From: Methylotuvimicrobium alcaliphilum 20Z
GTDB lineage: Bacteria > Pseudomonadota > Gammaproteobacteria > Methylococcales > Methylomonadaceae
Assembly (NCBI RefSeq): GCF_000968535.2
Contig: NC_016112.1
Span: 3,100,001 to 3,164,000 of the forward strand
DNA length: 64,000 nucleotides
Direction of reading: 5' to 3'
The position numbers and the translations under genes were made by a program. Within the stretch, counting starts at the first letter, position 1, and each line of letters opens with the position of its first letter. Shown here in pieces: positions 27,767 through 37,532 of this stretch. Below the pieces are notes generated by a model. That model searched no databases. It was not told the origin of the DNA and saw only the letters and a program-made list of their open reading frames with translations.

Positions 27767-28910
27767 ATTTTTCTATTATTTGATCATATAAAGACATATA
27801 GTCCATTACCATTCTATTTAGACTGAATTTTTCTTCACATAATCTTCTAGCATTCTTTCCATGCTGCATCCTAATTTCAGGATTGTCCAGATAAAATTTA
27901 ATTTTTTCAGCCATCGTCCCAATATTTTGCTTCTCTACCAAAAATCCCGTCTGATTGTCTAGAATCAATTCAGTGTTTCCGCCTACTTTAGTCGCTATTA
28001 CAGGCAATCCAGATGCCATAGCTTCAAGGATGGTATTTGAGATGCCTTCGTTTAAAGAAGGCAAAACAAAGATATCGAAATGTTGTAATAATTGATCGAC
28101 ATCACTTCTATCACCGGCAAACCAAATAAGCTTATCGACATCATTTTGTTGTGCAATTAACTTTAATCTTTCATGTAACGAACCCGTCCCTACAAAAACC
28201 AATCTAATTGTTTCCTTTTCTTCAGGAAATAATTTTATCATTTCAATAAAAGAATTAAGCAACATTTCAGGGGCTTTTACAGGCTCTTGCCTCCCGACCG
28301 TTCCAATAACAATTAACTCACTGTCTTGAAAGGAATTTGGTAATAAATCGCTTCTTTTTTGTTTTTTCGGATGAAATTTTTTTTCATCTACTCCATTATA
28401 AATATGAGATACTTTTTTTTGAGAAACTTTAATATGATCGACTAACCATCGTTCTAAATCACGTGACATAGGAATATAGCACTGAATAAATAACCTATAA
28501 AAACGGCGTAATAACGTATATCGAAAATGCCTACCATCGAGATCGTCAACATCTCGCCCATGCTCGCCATGTACTCTTCCTTTTATTCCTGCTAAAAATC
28601 CTGGTAGTTGGGCTTCTAACCCTGATAAATTCCTAGTATGTAGGATATCAGGTTTTATAGAACAAAAAAGTTTATATAAATTAAAAAATACCTTTAAATC
28701 TTTACCTTCTTTTTTATTTAAGCAGTATATTTCTACATCATCTCGCAAAATTCGATTTTTGAAATCAGTATAATTTGTCATACATATGATTGCATGTCTA
28801 TATTTATTTTTAGGAATTGTATTAATCAAATTAACAAGGCCATTTTCCAAACCGCCTGTAGTTAATTTATATATTACATGAGCAATTAATGGTGATTCTA
28901 CAGATTTCAT
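27753..28910 (-). CDS. Glycosyltransferase, PEP-CTERM/EpsH1-associated (stp2-like)
   Basis: 385 residues. The N-terminus (IAHVIYKLTTGGLENGLVNL) and HTRNLSGLEAQLPGFLAG, then RVHGEHGRDVDDLDG, are characteristic of the sugar transferase family tied to exosortase A loci. The C-terminal domain has VGTVGRQEPVKAPEM and EX7E in NEGISNTILEAMASGLPV (near residue 287). A GT4 of cytoplasmic glycan assembly. The first gene of a five-gene minus-strand run toward the O-ligase. Upstream is sulfatase debris. Confidence 0.9.
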   Translation of the reverse strand: MKSVESPLIAHVIYKLTTGGLENGLVNLINTIPKNKYRHAIICMTNYTDFKNRILRDDVEIYCLNKKEGKDLKVFFNLYKLFCSIKPDILHTRNLSGLEAQLPGFLAGIKGRVHGEHGRDVDDLDGRHFRYTLLRRFYRLFIQCYIPMSRDLERWLVDHIKVSQKKVSHIYNGVDEKKFHPKKQKRSDLLPNSFQDSELIVIGTVGRQEPVKAPEMLLNSFIEMIKLFPEEKETIRLVFVGTGSLHERLKLIAQQNDVDKLIWFAGDRSDVDQLLQHFDIFVLPSLNEGISNTILEAMASGLPVIATKVGGNTELILDNQTGFLVEKQNIGTMAEKIKFYLDNPEIRMQHGKNARRLCEEKFSLNRMVMDYMSLYDQIIEKYVKN

Positions 28911-28979
28911 TAAGTTGATTTGTTAGCTAATAATTAAAAATATGGTTTATAGGTTTATTATTACCGCCATACTGCACTT

Positions 28980-29500
28980 TCAATGTTGATGAATGCAATA
29001 TTGAACACTATTAAATTTATGTCTTTGTCTAAATTCAAATTCATGCCACTTTAAATTTTCCCATTCGCGAATGATAGCCGTCATGCGCTCTTTTTGCTGA
29101 GGATCTTTCAGCGAATATGTGAGGCATATGCGTTTGCGCATCGTTGATCGCATGGCCGTGCCCGATAAATTCGTCTTCAAATAATGATTCACCGTGATCT
29201 CCTAGTATAACCAAAGTCGTCTGATCGTAGACATTATGTCTTTTTAGATCTTCGACCACACCTGCCCGCCCAATCGGCATTAGCTATTGCATTCCAATAG
29301 GTTTCGGCGACTCTTTTGCGATTTTCCGACCGCGGAATGAAATCGTCGATTAAGATTTTCTGCATATTCGGATGCGAATACGGAAAATGCGCCGCTTGAA
29401 ATAAATAAATAAATTGCGGCTTATTGAAATCCAGTTCGGTAAAACGCTGTAGAGATTGATCAACGACGCGTTCCTCGCCTAAGCCTTAAACTGCCCGAAA
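28980..29500 (-). pseudogene. Sulfatase-fold enzyme remnant
   Basis: The minus strand carries pieces that match the intact enzyme at 44714-46750: SPYSHPNMQKILIDDF-type sequence (29340-29400), YDQTTLVILGDHGESLFEDE, HGHAINDAQTH, and after an internal deletion, KERMTAIIREWENLKWHEFE. Missing are the membrane N-terminus, most of the catalytic domain and the linker between INDAQTH and the C-terminus. Several frameshifts. At its 5' side (about 29510-29562) it is fused to a start-like MPFYELQWRR segment, a copy of the GT39-like N-terminus found at 32009. Confidence 0.85.
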
Positions 29501-29587
29501 CTTTGCTTAGAATCAAGCCGACCGCCCCAACGATGCGTCGCCATTGCAACTCATAAAAAGGCATTCGTTATACTCTCCAACAAAAAT

Positions 29588-31297
29588 TTAATGATTGGTC
29601 ATGCTTCTATTGGGGGCAGGAGATTCGTAAATCCATAGATTGAAGCCACCCCTGCGGGGTTTGTAAGGAAAAAATATTGGCTCACCATTATGAGCGACCA
29701 AGCCTTGCACATCACAATAGGTCACCAACAAGTCATAATGATTTTTATCAAGCGCTTGCCTGAGGTCATCTTCCTTCGGGTCATGATCCTTCAGGCAGTT
29801 TGAGTTGATGTGCGTTACTAAATAGGTAGGTTGATACATCGAAAGGTAGGTGTCGTGGGCTACATGATATAAGTCCACATAGTGTTGGTGCTTGGTACGT
29901 CCATACATAAAATATTCACCAAATACTGCTTGAACGTCAGCTCTTTGGTCTATAACCCGAGGCAAATATCCGGCCATTCCATAGATTAGAATTCGGGAAC
30001 CACTCGGCGCATGAGACTCAATCCATTTTTTGCTGGACAAGCTTGCATGTGCCTGTTCACCTTGTTGGCGAAACGCTGCATCCGAGACGAGTATGGTAAC
30101 AGGTTGGATTAATACAGCTCCCAGTGCTGCAAACACAAAATATGATTTCATGTTGTCTTTATTTAAAAAGGCATCCGCGAAGTCAATAATCGCTTTAGAC
30201 AGAAAAACTGCAATTAAGAAAATGATCGGTATGTACCAGTACTCGCGGGAAGAGCCAAAGGCAAAGGCCAGGAAATAGATAACTGGGTAGCTTAATAGAA
30301 TAGCAACTCGTGCATCTCGCCTGACCAAAGCATAGCCCAATATGTAGAATACGCTCGCTGCTCCAGCAATGACGAAGACCACACCAAGATCACCAAAATA
30401 ACGGGTCAAATCTATACCCAAGCCATATCCGCGTCCGCCTTCACTTGATAAAATCCTAATTTGACTCCAATAAAAATGTTTGATCTTAATTAACGAATAC
30501 GGATTGGCTATGGTATGGGCCAGGAATGCCGCAAGACCGGCGTACCAAAGGTTCTTTGAGATCAGCGATTTGAAGACTAATTTGCCAAGCAATTTTGGAT
30601 GTAAATTTGATTTCAAAGACTCATCAGATCGGAGGGTACGGGACTGGCTCAGTAAATGTGCAAGAGCTAATGTGGGTAGTATAAGTATTGCGGGTAAGGG
30701 TTTGGTGGCAACAGATAGACCAAAAAACACGCCCGCAAATAAATACCACTTTAAATCTTCTGTTTCGTAACCTTTAATAGCAGCTAGTAAAGTAGCAGTC
30801 GCTAGAAGCGCAAGCAGACTATCAACGCGTACTGTATAATTTGTCAGTAAGTCTGCGAAGGGAAAAACGAGTAAGGGTAGAGCAACCAGTGCGGTACGCC
30901 ATCCGAAGACTAGTTTGGCAAGATAAAAAACAATCCCTGCCGTGGCCAAGTGGATAGTCATGTTGAAGGTACGTGCCAGTATATAGTAAGAAGTTGGATC
31001 AAAAAAAATATTGATGGAATAATCCACAAACGACTGCCTGGAAAAAAAGCTAACGACCCAGTGGAGTAAGGCCAAGAGGTAGGAATAAAGAGGGCCATAA
31101 CCATAACCACCAGGTTCGATGCCTCCACCGAAAACTACGATAGACGGTTCGACTACATCATTCTCATCGATAAAGTAGTGGGGTAACCAAGCATCCAACA
31201 GCCATAGCCGCAGTATCAGAGAAAGAAAAAATATTACTATAGAAAAAACAACCAGCATGGTTGTCAATGGATTGCGTGCAAGATGGAAGCGCCACAT
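29588..31297 (-). CDS. Glycosyltransferase family 39 (ArnT/PMT-like)
   Basis: 569 residues with about 11-13 transmembrane helices, an early periplasmic loop with acidic residues (YFIDENDVVEPS, near residue 40) and FNMTIHLATAGIVFYLAKLVFG. This is the GT-C fold of lipid-phosphate-sugar-dependent transferases, such as ArnT and protein O-mannosyltransferases. It would act at the periplasmic face on the glycan or on an envelope lipid. Intact, but its flanks are remnants of related genes and of a sulfatase gene, so it sits in a rearranged area. Confidence 0.82.
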   Translation of the reverse strand: MWRFHLARNPLTTMLVVFSIVIFFLSLILRLWLLDAWLPHYFIDENDVVEPSIVVFGGGIEPGGYGYGPLYSYLLALLHWVVSFFSRQSFVDYSINIFFDPTSYYILARTFNMTIHLATAGIVFYLAKLVFGWRTALVALPLLVFPFADLLTNYTVRVDSLLALLATATLLAAIKGYETEDLKWYLFAGVFFGLSVATKPLPAILILPTLALAHLLSQSRTLRSDESLKSNLHPKLLGKLVFKSLISKNLWYAGLAAFLAHTIANPYSLIKIKHFYWSQIRILSSEGGRGYGLGIDLTRYFGDLGVVFVIAGAASVFYILGYALVRRDARVAILLSYPVIYFLAFAFGSSREYWYIPIIFLIAVFLSKAIIDFADAFLNKDNMKSYFVFAALGAVLIQPVTILVSDAAFRQQGEQAHASLSSKKWIESHAPSGSRILIYGMAGYLPRVIDQRADVQAVFGEYFMYGRTKHQHYVDLYHVAHDTYLSMYQPTYLVTHINSNCLKDHDPKEDDLRQALDKNHYDLLVTYCDVQGLVAHNGEPIFFPYKPRRGGFNLWIYESPAPNRSMTNH

Positions 31298-31400
31298 ATT
31301 AAAACCCTAGTTACGAAAAATTAGTAAATTCTTGGGTTCTTGTATTAAAGCGGCGATCATTGCTGTAATGCCACCGAGTAGATACAAAATTCCAGAAATA

Positions 31401-32009
31401 TCATGGTTGGAACTTAGATGGTGAAGGCCGGTACTGGCGCGAAAAGAGCCAGAACAAGGGCCACCGCCGCCGTTTTTTTCCTGCGATCAGCCGCGTGCAC
31501 CAGTAGATGGTGAGTGCGGCGATTAAGGAAAACAGGAGGTTCCCGATTTTGAACCCCAGCGCCGAACCACCGGCCAGAAAGGTTGCCGGCAATAGAAAAG
31601 GTGTAGTGCGAATTTCTTGGATCGATGCAGCAAGCAATGGACGCTCGCCGTTAAGAACGGCGAGCGTGAAGTCCCACATGGTCCGGTAGTCACTGCTAAA
31701 GTTGTTATCGATCGCTATTAAGTAAAGGACACGCAACAGGAGTGCTGCAATCATTAAGATCGTAAGATGCGGCCACGGCGGCGGTGCCGTGCATCTTGCC
31801 CAATAAGCAGCGAGCAACCAGGGCATTACCGCCAATGATCCCCAGGAAAGCGCAGCTCCAAGGGTAAGAGGGCCATCCGCCAGCAAAACTGGAGCATAGT
31901 GCAACCTGAACCAGAAGGCCAGCATCAACGGCAGGATGACACCGATGAAGACCAATAGGCCGCTCCCCCCAACGATGAAACGCCGACATTGCAACTCAAA
32001 ATAAGGCAT
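31401..32009 (-). pseudogene. GT39-like membrane protein, truncated
   Basis: An N-terminal fragment of about 190 residues (MPYFELQCRRFIVGGSGLL, then SDYRTMWDFTLAVLNGERPL and IAALTIYWCTRLIAGKK) with five hydrophobic helices, resembling the front part of a GT39-type transferase. Its ending RRWPLFWLFSRQYRPSPSKFQ is out of pattern, consistent with a frameshift and loss of the rest. The N-terminal segment has a second copy near 29510-29562. Confidence 0.65.
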
Positions 32010-32040
32010 ACGTTATACTCTGCTAACTAAGTTTATTAAT

Positions 32041-32587
32041 GTAACTATTCAGACCCCAAGCCACTGGCGGTCCAGGCGAGTTCGACGATATCGAACCCGG
32101 TGTAGGTTTGGTGGAGGTGGTTCGGTTTGAACCCGGTGCCGCAACACGCGCCAGAATTCAGGACGATAGGCTCGATGGGCGTACAATGGGAGAATTTGCT
32201 GTCTTCCGAAGCCCTGCGCACCGGGCTGTTTGCCGGGTTGACGCGCACCATCCGGCGTTTGAGACGCGTCGATTGGCGAATCTTGCTCGGCTTTTCTAGC
32301 GGGAGATAAGTATGAGCTTTCATCCGTTTCCTTCTTCGGTGCATTGTCAACGGCATCGCTGACCGTACGCGCGCTTTATCCCAAGGAGCTTCATTACTGG
32401 CCAACCAGGAGCTGTTGCGCGAGTTTTGCTTTAAGCGCTCGCGTACTTCTTTGAGATCGTTGAGTAGGCGTATCGAAACACGACGCAACGCTTCTTCCGG
32501 CAAGTCAAGAAGCTTGTCTTCATCCAATTGGTTTAGGTCGTGATCACCCAGTTGCATGGTGCACAGGATAAGTCTTGGCGACTTCAA
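32041..32587 (-). mobile_element. IS66-family remnant with GTAACTATTCAG terminus
   Basis: The minus strand reads LPEEALRRVSIRLLNDLKEV, RERLKQNSRNSSWLASNEAPWD, KARVRSAMP, then EKPSKIRQSTRLKRRM and ACCGTGF, TYTGFDIVELAW: the N-terminal region of an IS66 TnpC transposase, with the zinc-ribbon part damaged. The catalytic DDE part is missing; the frame runs straight into GTAACTATTCAGACCCC at 32041. This is an internal deletion that keeps an IS end. IS66 ends begin GTAA and make 8-bp duplications (established, from memory). The opposite end is not seen. Confidence 0.75.
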
Positions 32588-32648
32588 AATACATTTTTAG
32601 TGGCTGAGTATTTGGTTTCTTTGACTTGTCTTTTGTGACATACGATTA

Positions 32649-33776
32649 TCAGTGATAGGCCAAACCGATTGAATCAATGACCTTATCGAGCCCTGGCTCC
32701 ATGCCTATCCATAACGGCAAACGCAACAATCGATCCGACAGTTCGCTGGTATTATGCATATCGCCAACCGCTCGCCCATATCGTAAACCGGCCGGCGAAC
32801 TGTGCAGCGGCACGTAATGAAATACCGCATAGATTTCTTGCTCTTTTAATCGGACGATTGTCTCGGTGCGTTGCTCCAGGGATTCGAGAAGAACATAGTA
32901 CATGTGGGCATTATGACGGCATTCTGCCGGGATTATCGGGCGGCGCAGATTGCCGGACGCCTCCATTGGGGCCAGTGCTTCGTGATAACGGTCCCAAATC
33001 GCCAAGCGTTTATGCGTAATTTCTTCTGCCTCTTCCATTTGCGCCCATAAAAAGGCAGCGATGACCTCGCCCGGCAAATAAGATGAGCCGGCATCGACCC
33101 AAGTGTATTTGTCGACTTGGCCTCGAAAGAATTGACTGCGGTTCGTACCTTTTTCTCTGATGATCTCGGCGCGCTCGACGAAACGCATATCATTGACCAA
33201 CAGTGCGCCACCTTCGCCGGAAATGATGTTCTTGGTTTCATGAAACGAGTAAGCGCCCAAATGCCCGATCGTACCGAGCGGTCTTCCCTTGTAGGTCGAC
33301 ATGATACCTTGCGCGGCATCCTCGATGACTAATAAATCATGCCGTTCGGCAATCTCCATAATCGCGTCCATTTCGCAACCGACACCGGCATAATGCACAG
33401 GAACGATCGCTTTGGTGCGCGGCGTAATGGCCGCTTCTATTAGCGTTTCGTCGATATTCAGCGTGTCCGGACGAATATCGACAAATACCGGCACCGCGCC
33501 GCGTAAAACGAAGGCATTAGCAGTCGAGACGAAAGTGTAGGACGGCATGATCACTTCATCGCCCGGCTGAATATCTGCCAGAATCGCTGCCATTTCCAAT
33601 GCCGCTGTACACGAATGTGTCAACAACGCTTTCCGAGTGCCGGTTTTCTGCTCCAACCAAGCATGGCATTTTTTGGTGAAACTGCCGTCGCCGGATAGAT
33701 GCCCCATCGTATGCGCTTGAGCGATATACCAAAGCTCGCGGCCGGTCATGTAAGGTTTGTTGAAGGGGATTTTCAT
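32649..33776 (-). CDS. wecE: dTDP-4-amino-4,6-dideoxygalactose transaminase
   Basis: 375 residues, DegT/DnrJ/EryC1/StrS aminotransferase. The PLP lysine is Lys182 in SFHETKNIISGEGG and the cofactor Asp is in IEDAAQGIMS. Long stretches (GDEVIMPSYTFVSTANAF, then RPDTLNIDETLIEAAI, IREKGTNRSQFFRGQVDKY, VFHYVPLHSSP) follow E. coli WecE closely. It would convert dTDP-4-keto-6-deoxyglucose to dTDP-Fuc4N with glutamate. The last gene of a minus-strand operon that starts with rfbA; the dehydratase rfbB is not in the window. Confidence 0.88.
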   Translation of the reverse strand: MKIPFNKPYMTGRELWYIAQAHTMGHLSGDGSFTKKCHAWLEQKTGTRKALLTHSCTAALEMAAILADIQPGDEVIMPSYTFVSTANAFVLRGAVPVFVDIRPDTLNIDETLIEAAITPRTKAIVPVHYAGVGCEMDAIMEIAERHDLLVIEDAAQGIMSTYKGRPLGTIGHLGAYSFHETKNIISGEGGALLVNDMRFVERAEIIREKGTNRSQFFRGQVDKYTWVDAGSSYLPGEVIAAFLWAQMEEAEEITHKRLAIWDRYHEALAPMEASGNLRRPIIPAECRHNAHMYYVLLESLEQRTETIVRLKEQEIYAVFHYVPLHSSPAGLRYGRAVGDMHNTSELSDRLLRLPLWIGMEPGLDKVIDSIGLAYH

Positions 33777-33821
33777 TTATTGACTTCACTAAATATTAAT
33801 TAAGAGAATCATTTAACCGCT

Positions 33822-34790
33822 CTATTTTGAAATATCAACTGCTCTACGAGTAATAATTTCCCATAAAATCAACATCCCCCCTAAGGTCGCAGGAACAAGA
33901 ATTAATATAATGTATTGAACGATCGATACGCCCATGGCAACGGAAGGAGGTACACCTACAAGAGCATAAAAATAGACAAAAAATCCTTCGCGTACACCAA
34001 ATCCGCCGATTGTTATCGGCACCATACTCAAGATTGCTATGACAGGATAGATTGCAACATGTTGAACGAAAGGGATATCGTAACCATAAGCACAAAATAC
34101 AAGATAAATGGTAAAAACTGTAGCAAGCTGAAAAGCGGCGATCCAAACAAGAGATAAAGGTAATACCTTCCTATATGGAAAGTACACAATGGCTCCGTGA
34201 AACGTTTCGATATAGTTAAAGAGACGGGTAATTATCTTGTTTTTGAAATTATATCCAGTATAGAACCCGTGCAAGGTCTTACTTAAAATTAGGCCTAGCC
34301 CAAGAAATACCGCGACAGTAATTGCAATAATCGTCAAAAATAATGGCTGAAAATCGCGTAATTTCGCCACAGACATTATTGCAACGATACTCAGCAAACA
34401 AAGTAAAACAAACCCAATCATACGCTCAATAAAAACCGTACTTCCCGCCCGGCCTCGATGTTTTGGATGACGTTGATCGATATAAAATATCCTAAGCACA
34501 TCAAAACCTTGCGTCGATGGAATTATTAGCCCTTGAAACAGCGCTTTTAAATTGATATGCCATAAAGTAAAAAAGCTTTCTACAATACCTGAAACTCTTA
34601 AAAATAATTTCCAGCGATTTATTGATATAAATGGAATTATAGTTAAAGGCATGCTGGCAGCTGCCGCAAGATAACGCCAGTCTTTTATTTCTGTAACGAG
34701 GGAAGCTATCTTGACGTTAAATATTTGAAAAAGTAGTAAAAAAAAAGCGGTAGTTATAACAATTTTTAGAGCCGTTATTAAAAATTTCAT
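33822..34790 (-). CDS. Flippase-like membrane protein (YbhN/UPF0104 family)
   Basis: 322 residues, about eight membrane helices. The segments FQGLIIPSTQGFDVLRIFY, GSTVFIERMIGFVLL and the C-terminal SMVPITIGGFGVREGFFVYF are typical of the lysylphosphatidylglycerol synthase transmembrane (UPF0104) family. Roles proposed for this family include lipid or lipid-glycan transport. It lies between a methyltransferase and wecE in the dTDP-sugar operon, so a part in moving a lipid-linked product is possible but unproven. Confidence 0.8.
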   Translation of the reverse strand: MKFLITALKIVITTAFFLLLFQIFNVKIASLVTEIKDWRYLAAAASMPLTIIPFISINRWKLFLRVSGIVESFFTLWHINLKALFQGLIIPSTQGFDVLRIFYIDQRHPKHRGRAGSTVFIERMIGFVLLCLLSIVAIMSVAKLRDFQPLFLTIIAITVAVFLGLGLILSKTLHGFYTGYNFKNKIITRLFNYIETFHGAIVYFPYRKVLPLSLVWIAAFQLATVFTIYLVFCAYGYDIPFVQHVAIYPVIAILSMVPITIGGFGVREGFFVYFYALVGVPPSVAMGVSIVQYIILILVPATLGGMLILWEIITRRAVDISK

Positions 34791-34814
34791 TATAATTGAA
34801 ATACTTATTATAAA

Positions 34815-35546
34815 TCACGCCTTAGCCCTAACGACCCAATAAGCCGGATTTTCCGGCACCAAGTCGCCCGACTGGCAAAGCGCCCAAAGAATTGAATCGG
34901 GCAAGGCCCGCATTTGCTGATGTGTAATCGGCTTTAAGCCCAGCGGTATCACCTCCGTAATCGAAAAACCGGCTTCTATCAAGTGATCCTTCAGCAAATC
35001 CAGTGTATAAACTCGTCTGTGCCCAACTTTCAAATCGCTTGTAGACAACTCATCAATATCTCCAATCAATCCAGCTCGTTTGGCGATAACGCGATGAATT
35101 GACGAGGCATTTGGGACAGCGACAAAAATGGAACCATCCTGATCGCAGGCTTTTCTTGCCTTGGTAAGAATATCAATGGGGTCTTCCACATGTTCAAGCA
35201 ACATTGTTAGGTATACATGTTGCCAAGTCCGGCTTGTTGATTTTAAGAAATCCTCGATCAGGCTCACATGCCCATGAATCACAGCCCTCTTTCCCTTGAA
35301 TGCAGAGACAACTTGTTCAACGAGATCTGCGGCAGCATCGACGACATCAACTTCCTGATAACGTTCACATAAAACACTAGTCCATCGACCACTGCCGCAG
35401 CCTAGCTCAAGTGCCGAACGCCCGCCATCTTCAGGAATCGTAACATCTCTTAAATAAAGATGAAAATGATCCACTGCCTCTGCTGCCTCGGACGAATGAT
35501 AAAAACCGGCGATTTTATCCAAACGATTTTTTTCGTGTTCAATCAT
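34815..35546 (-). CDS. Class I SAM-dependent methyltransferase
   Basis: 243 residues. Motif I is ALELGCGSGRWTS (about residues 40-52), followed by VDVVDAA, YLTMLLEHVEDPIDI and IFVAVPNASSIHR. Typical UbiE/type-11 methyltransferase layout. It sits between the ATP-grasp enzyme and the flippase-like gene in the same operon, so it may modify the same sugar or its acyl group. Acceptor unknown. Confidence 0.84.
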   Translation of the reverse strand: MIEHEKNRLDKIAGFYHSSEAAEAVDHFHLYLRDVTIPEDGGRSALELGCGSGRWTSVLCERYQEVDVVDAAADLVEQVVSAFKGKRAVIHGHVSLIEDFLKSTSRTWQHVYLTMLLEHVEDPIDILTKARKACDQDGSIFVAVPNASSIHRVIAKRAGLIGDIDELSTSDLKVGHRRVYTLDLLKDHLIEAGFSITEVIPLGLKPITHQQMRALPDSILWALCQSGDLVPENPAYWVVRAKA

Positions 35547-35583
35547 GATTTTTCCTTTTGGCTAGAATATTAACTACCATAAA

Positions 35584-36777
35584 TTACACAAGCACGATTT
35601 CAATCATCGCAGCTAACTTGGCAGCTAATCGCTCCGCCTCAGTCGCTGATGGTCCAGTTACTATCACATCACCGATGCGATCGGGGCCAACCCGAAACCG
35701 ACGCACGCTGTCACCCGGTTTAACGTAGACAGACAACTCATGAAGATTTGGATGTAACCGTACGATATCTGGAACGCGAATTTCCTGTATTACACCATCA
35801 CGCGGGCTTTCAATAAGTCGTGAGGCATTAGGCACTCCTTGAGAGACATCGGAAACAGATACCGATTCCCCTAAAGCCAACGACAAAACACAATCATAAG
35901 CATTGAAATCGCCGTAGATCGATACGGTCTCCGGAAGTCGGGTCGCTCCCATACGCGCTCCGATTTCAATAATGAAAGGTGTATTTCCGACCAGCATTAA
36001 ATCTACATTGGACACCGTATCGCGGATTCCCAAAGCATTGATAGCCGCTATTATTTCAGCTCTCGAACGCGCTTGTTGCTCCGGACTCAGGCAACAAGGA
36101 ATCGAATGGCCGACCGGCGCGTGATCCGGCGGCGGTGTCAGTTGGTCATTATGCAGGAAAATTGCCTTTACCTGATTTCCCTCTATGACCACCTGAGCGC
36201 CAAATTCAAGACCTTCGAGATACTGCTCCAGTACGACTCGCCCAGAGGAGGAAGCTTGTTTCGAAGATTCCCAGGCTTCATGTAACTCTTCAATCCGGTC
36301 GACTCTAAATACACCCTGACTGCCCGACGAATCGACGGCCTTGCTCATCAAAGGAAAGCCCACTGATTCAGCGGCTAATTCTAATTCATCTGGCGAATCG
36401 CAAAGCAAGCCTCGTGCAGTCATTACGCCATGTTGTATCAAAGCCTGTTTCATTAACCATTTATCGGAACATGTAATGGCTGTCTTATAACCGACTCCGT
36501 GAAGACTCAGATCATCGACCACACGAGCAATTGTGGGTACAACTATATCGGTGCCTGTGCAGGCGATTCCGTCGATAGCGTAATGTTTAGCGTATTTGAG
36601 AACAGTTTCCGTGTCGCAAAAATCACAATGCACCTGATAATCAGCAATATCCAACCCTTTGTAATCGCCAGGAGGGCTAACAACTATCGTCACAAGACCA
36701 CGCTTTTTTGCTTGCTCGATTAGTGGGAAGACCGTATTGCCGGCACCTAAAATCATAATTTTTTTGGTGTCATTCAC
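35584..36777 (-). CDS. ATP-grasp ligase
   Basis: About 397 residues from GTG 36777, which has GAGG nine bases upstream; a longer frame from 36810 would overlap wbqC. The N-terminal Rossmann segment IMILGAGNTVFPLIEQAKKR is followed by an ATP-grasp core (FPLMSKAVDSSGSQGVFRV, VLEQYLEGLEFGAQVVIEG, FIIEIGARMGATRLPETV). The pattern resembles PurK/carbamoyl-phosphate-synthase-like ligases that make carboxylate-amine bonds. Next to an amino-sugar transaminase, it may attach an amino acid or other acid to the amino sugar; this is inference from context. Confidence 0.82.
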   Translation of the reverse strand: MNDTKKIMILGAGNTVFPLIEQAKKRGLVTIVVSPPGDYKGLDIADYQVHCDFCDTETVLKYAKHYAIDGIACTGTDIVVPTIARVVDDLSLHGVGYKTAITCSDKWLMKQALIQHGVMTARGLLCDSPDELELAAESVGFPLMSKAVDSSGSQGVFRVDRIEELHEAWESSKQASSSGRVVLEQYLEGLEFGAQVVIEGNQVKAIFLHNDQLTPPPDHAPVGHSIPCCLSPEQQARSRAEIIAAINALGIRDTVSNVDLMLVGNTPFIIEIGARMGATRLPETVSIYGDFNAYDCVLSLALGESVSVSDVSQGVPNASRLIESPRDGVIQEIRVPDIVRLHPNLHELSVYVKPGDSVRRFRVGPDRIGDVIVTGPSATEAERLAAKLAAMIEIVLV

Positions 36778-36790
36778 AAAAAGTCCTCGG

Positions 36791-37528
36791 TTAAAGAGAT
36801 TCGTAGACAAAAGGTATCTTTGTGTTTATTTCAGCATGCTTACGATCCCAAATATACCGTGGAGCTTCCGGGCCTACATTAAACAGTAAGTCCAATACCG
36901 AAACCCCCCCTTCGAATGCCCCATATTGCTGAGGGTACTCGGGATAATCATAATACATATATTCTAATGTAATTCCAGCCCGTTCAAACTTATCGGATTC
37001 GATATATTCCTGCGCAGAAGGACCAGAAATATAATGATCCGCGCCGACTTTTTGAAGCACATCCAACAATCGATCGGTTTTTTCGCCAATTGCGTTCAAT
37101 TCAGAGGAGCGGATAAAACGCGTATGTTCGATACCCAAAGTTCTAGCTATTTCGATTGTGGAAGCGCAAGTCAAGTCAGCAAGTTTTTCCGTATCGTTTG
37201 CATAAATGCTTTCTACCAAAGGTTTATATTGAGACCAATAGGGAGATTTGCGGTAATTTTGCTCTATAGAGGCCAAGTGTTTCCGGCGCCATGAATTATC
37301 CTTGGCAATTGTCACCTCTTGAATCGACAGACCTTCATAAGATCCCGACGCACTTGTAGGAATCGTCAGCCATTGGGTTCCTAGCGGTGTTTTGATTTTA
37401 TTGCGGTTTCTCCATCCGTGTTTGTCATATTGAACACAATCATAAAAAACGAAAATATCAGCTATTTGAATTTGGTGAAAATAACCTCTCCATGGAATAA
37501 AGCTGGGCTGGAGTATCACGCACTTCAT
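36791..37528 (-). CDS. WbqC-like family protein
   Basis: 245 residues. MKCVILQPSFIPWRGYFHQI, FYDCVQYDKHGWRNRN and DHYISGPSAQEYI are hallmarks of the WbqC family, found in polysaccharide and amino-sugar modification operons, and often next to transaminases and acyl- or aminoacyl-transferring enzymes. It may help attach an acyl or amino-acid group to an amino sugar. No mechanism can be read. The start is four bases downstream of the GT2 stop; the ATP-grasp gene follows closely. Confidence 0.85.
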   Translation of the reverse strand: MKCVILQPSFIPWRGYFHQIQIADIFVFYDCVQYDKHGWRNRNKIKTPLGTQWLTIPTSASGSYEGLSIQEVTIAKDNSWRRKHLASIEQNYRKSPYWSQYKPLVESIYANDTEKLADLTCASTIEIARTLGIEHTRFIRSSELNAIGEKTDRLLDVLQKVGADHYISGPSAQEYIESDKFERAGITLEYMYYDYPEYPQQYGAFEGGVSVLDLLFNVGPEAPRYIWDRKHAEINTKIPFVYESL

Positions 37529-37532
37529 TGAA

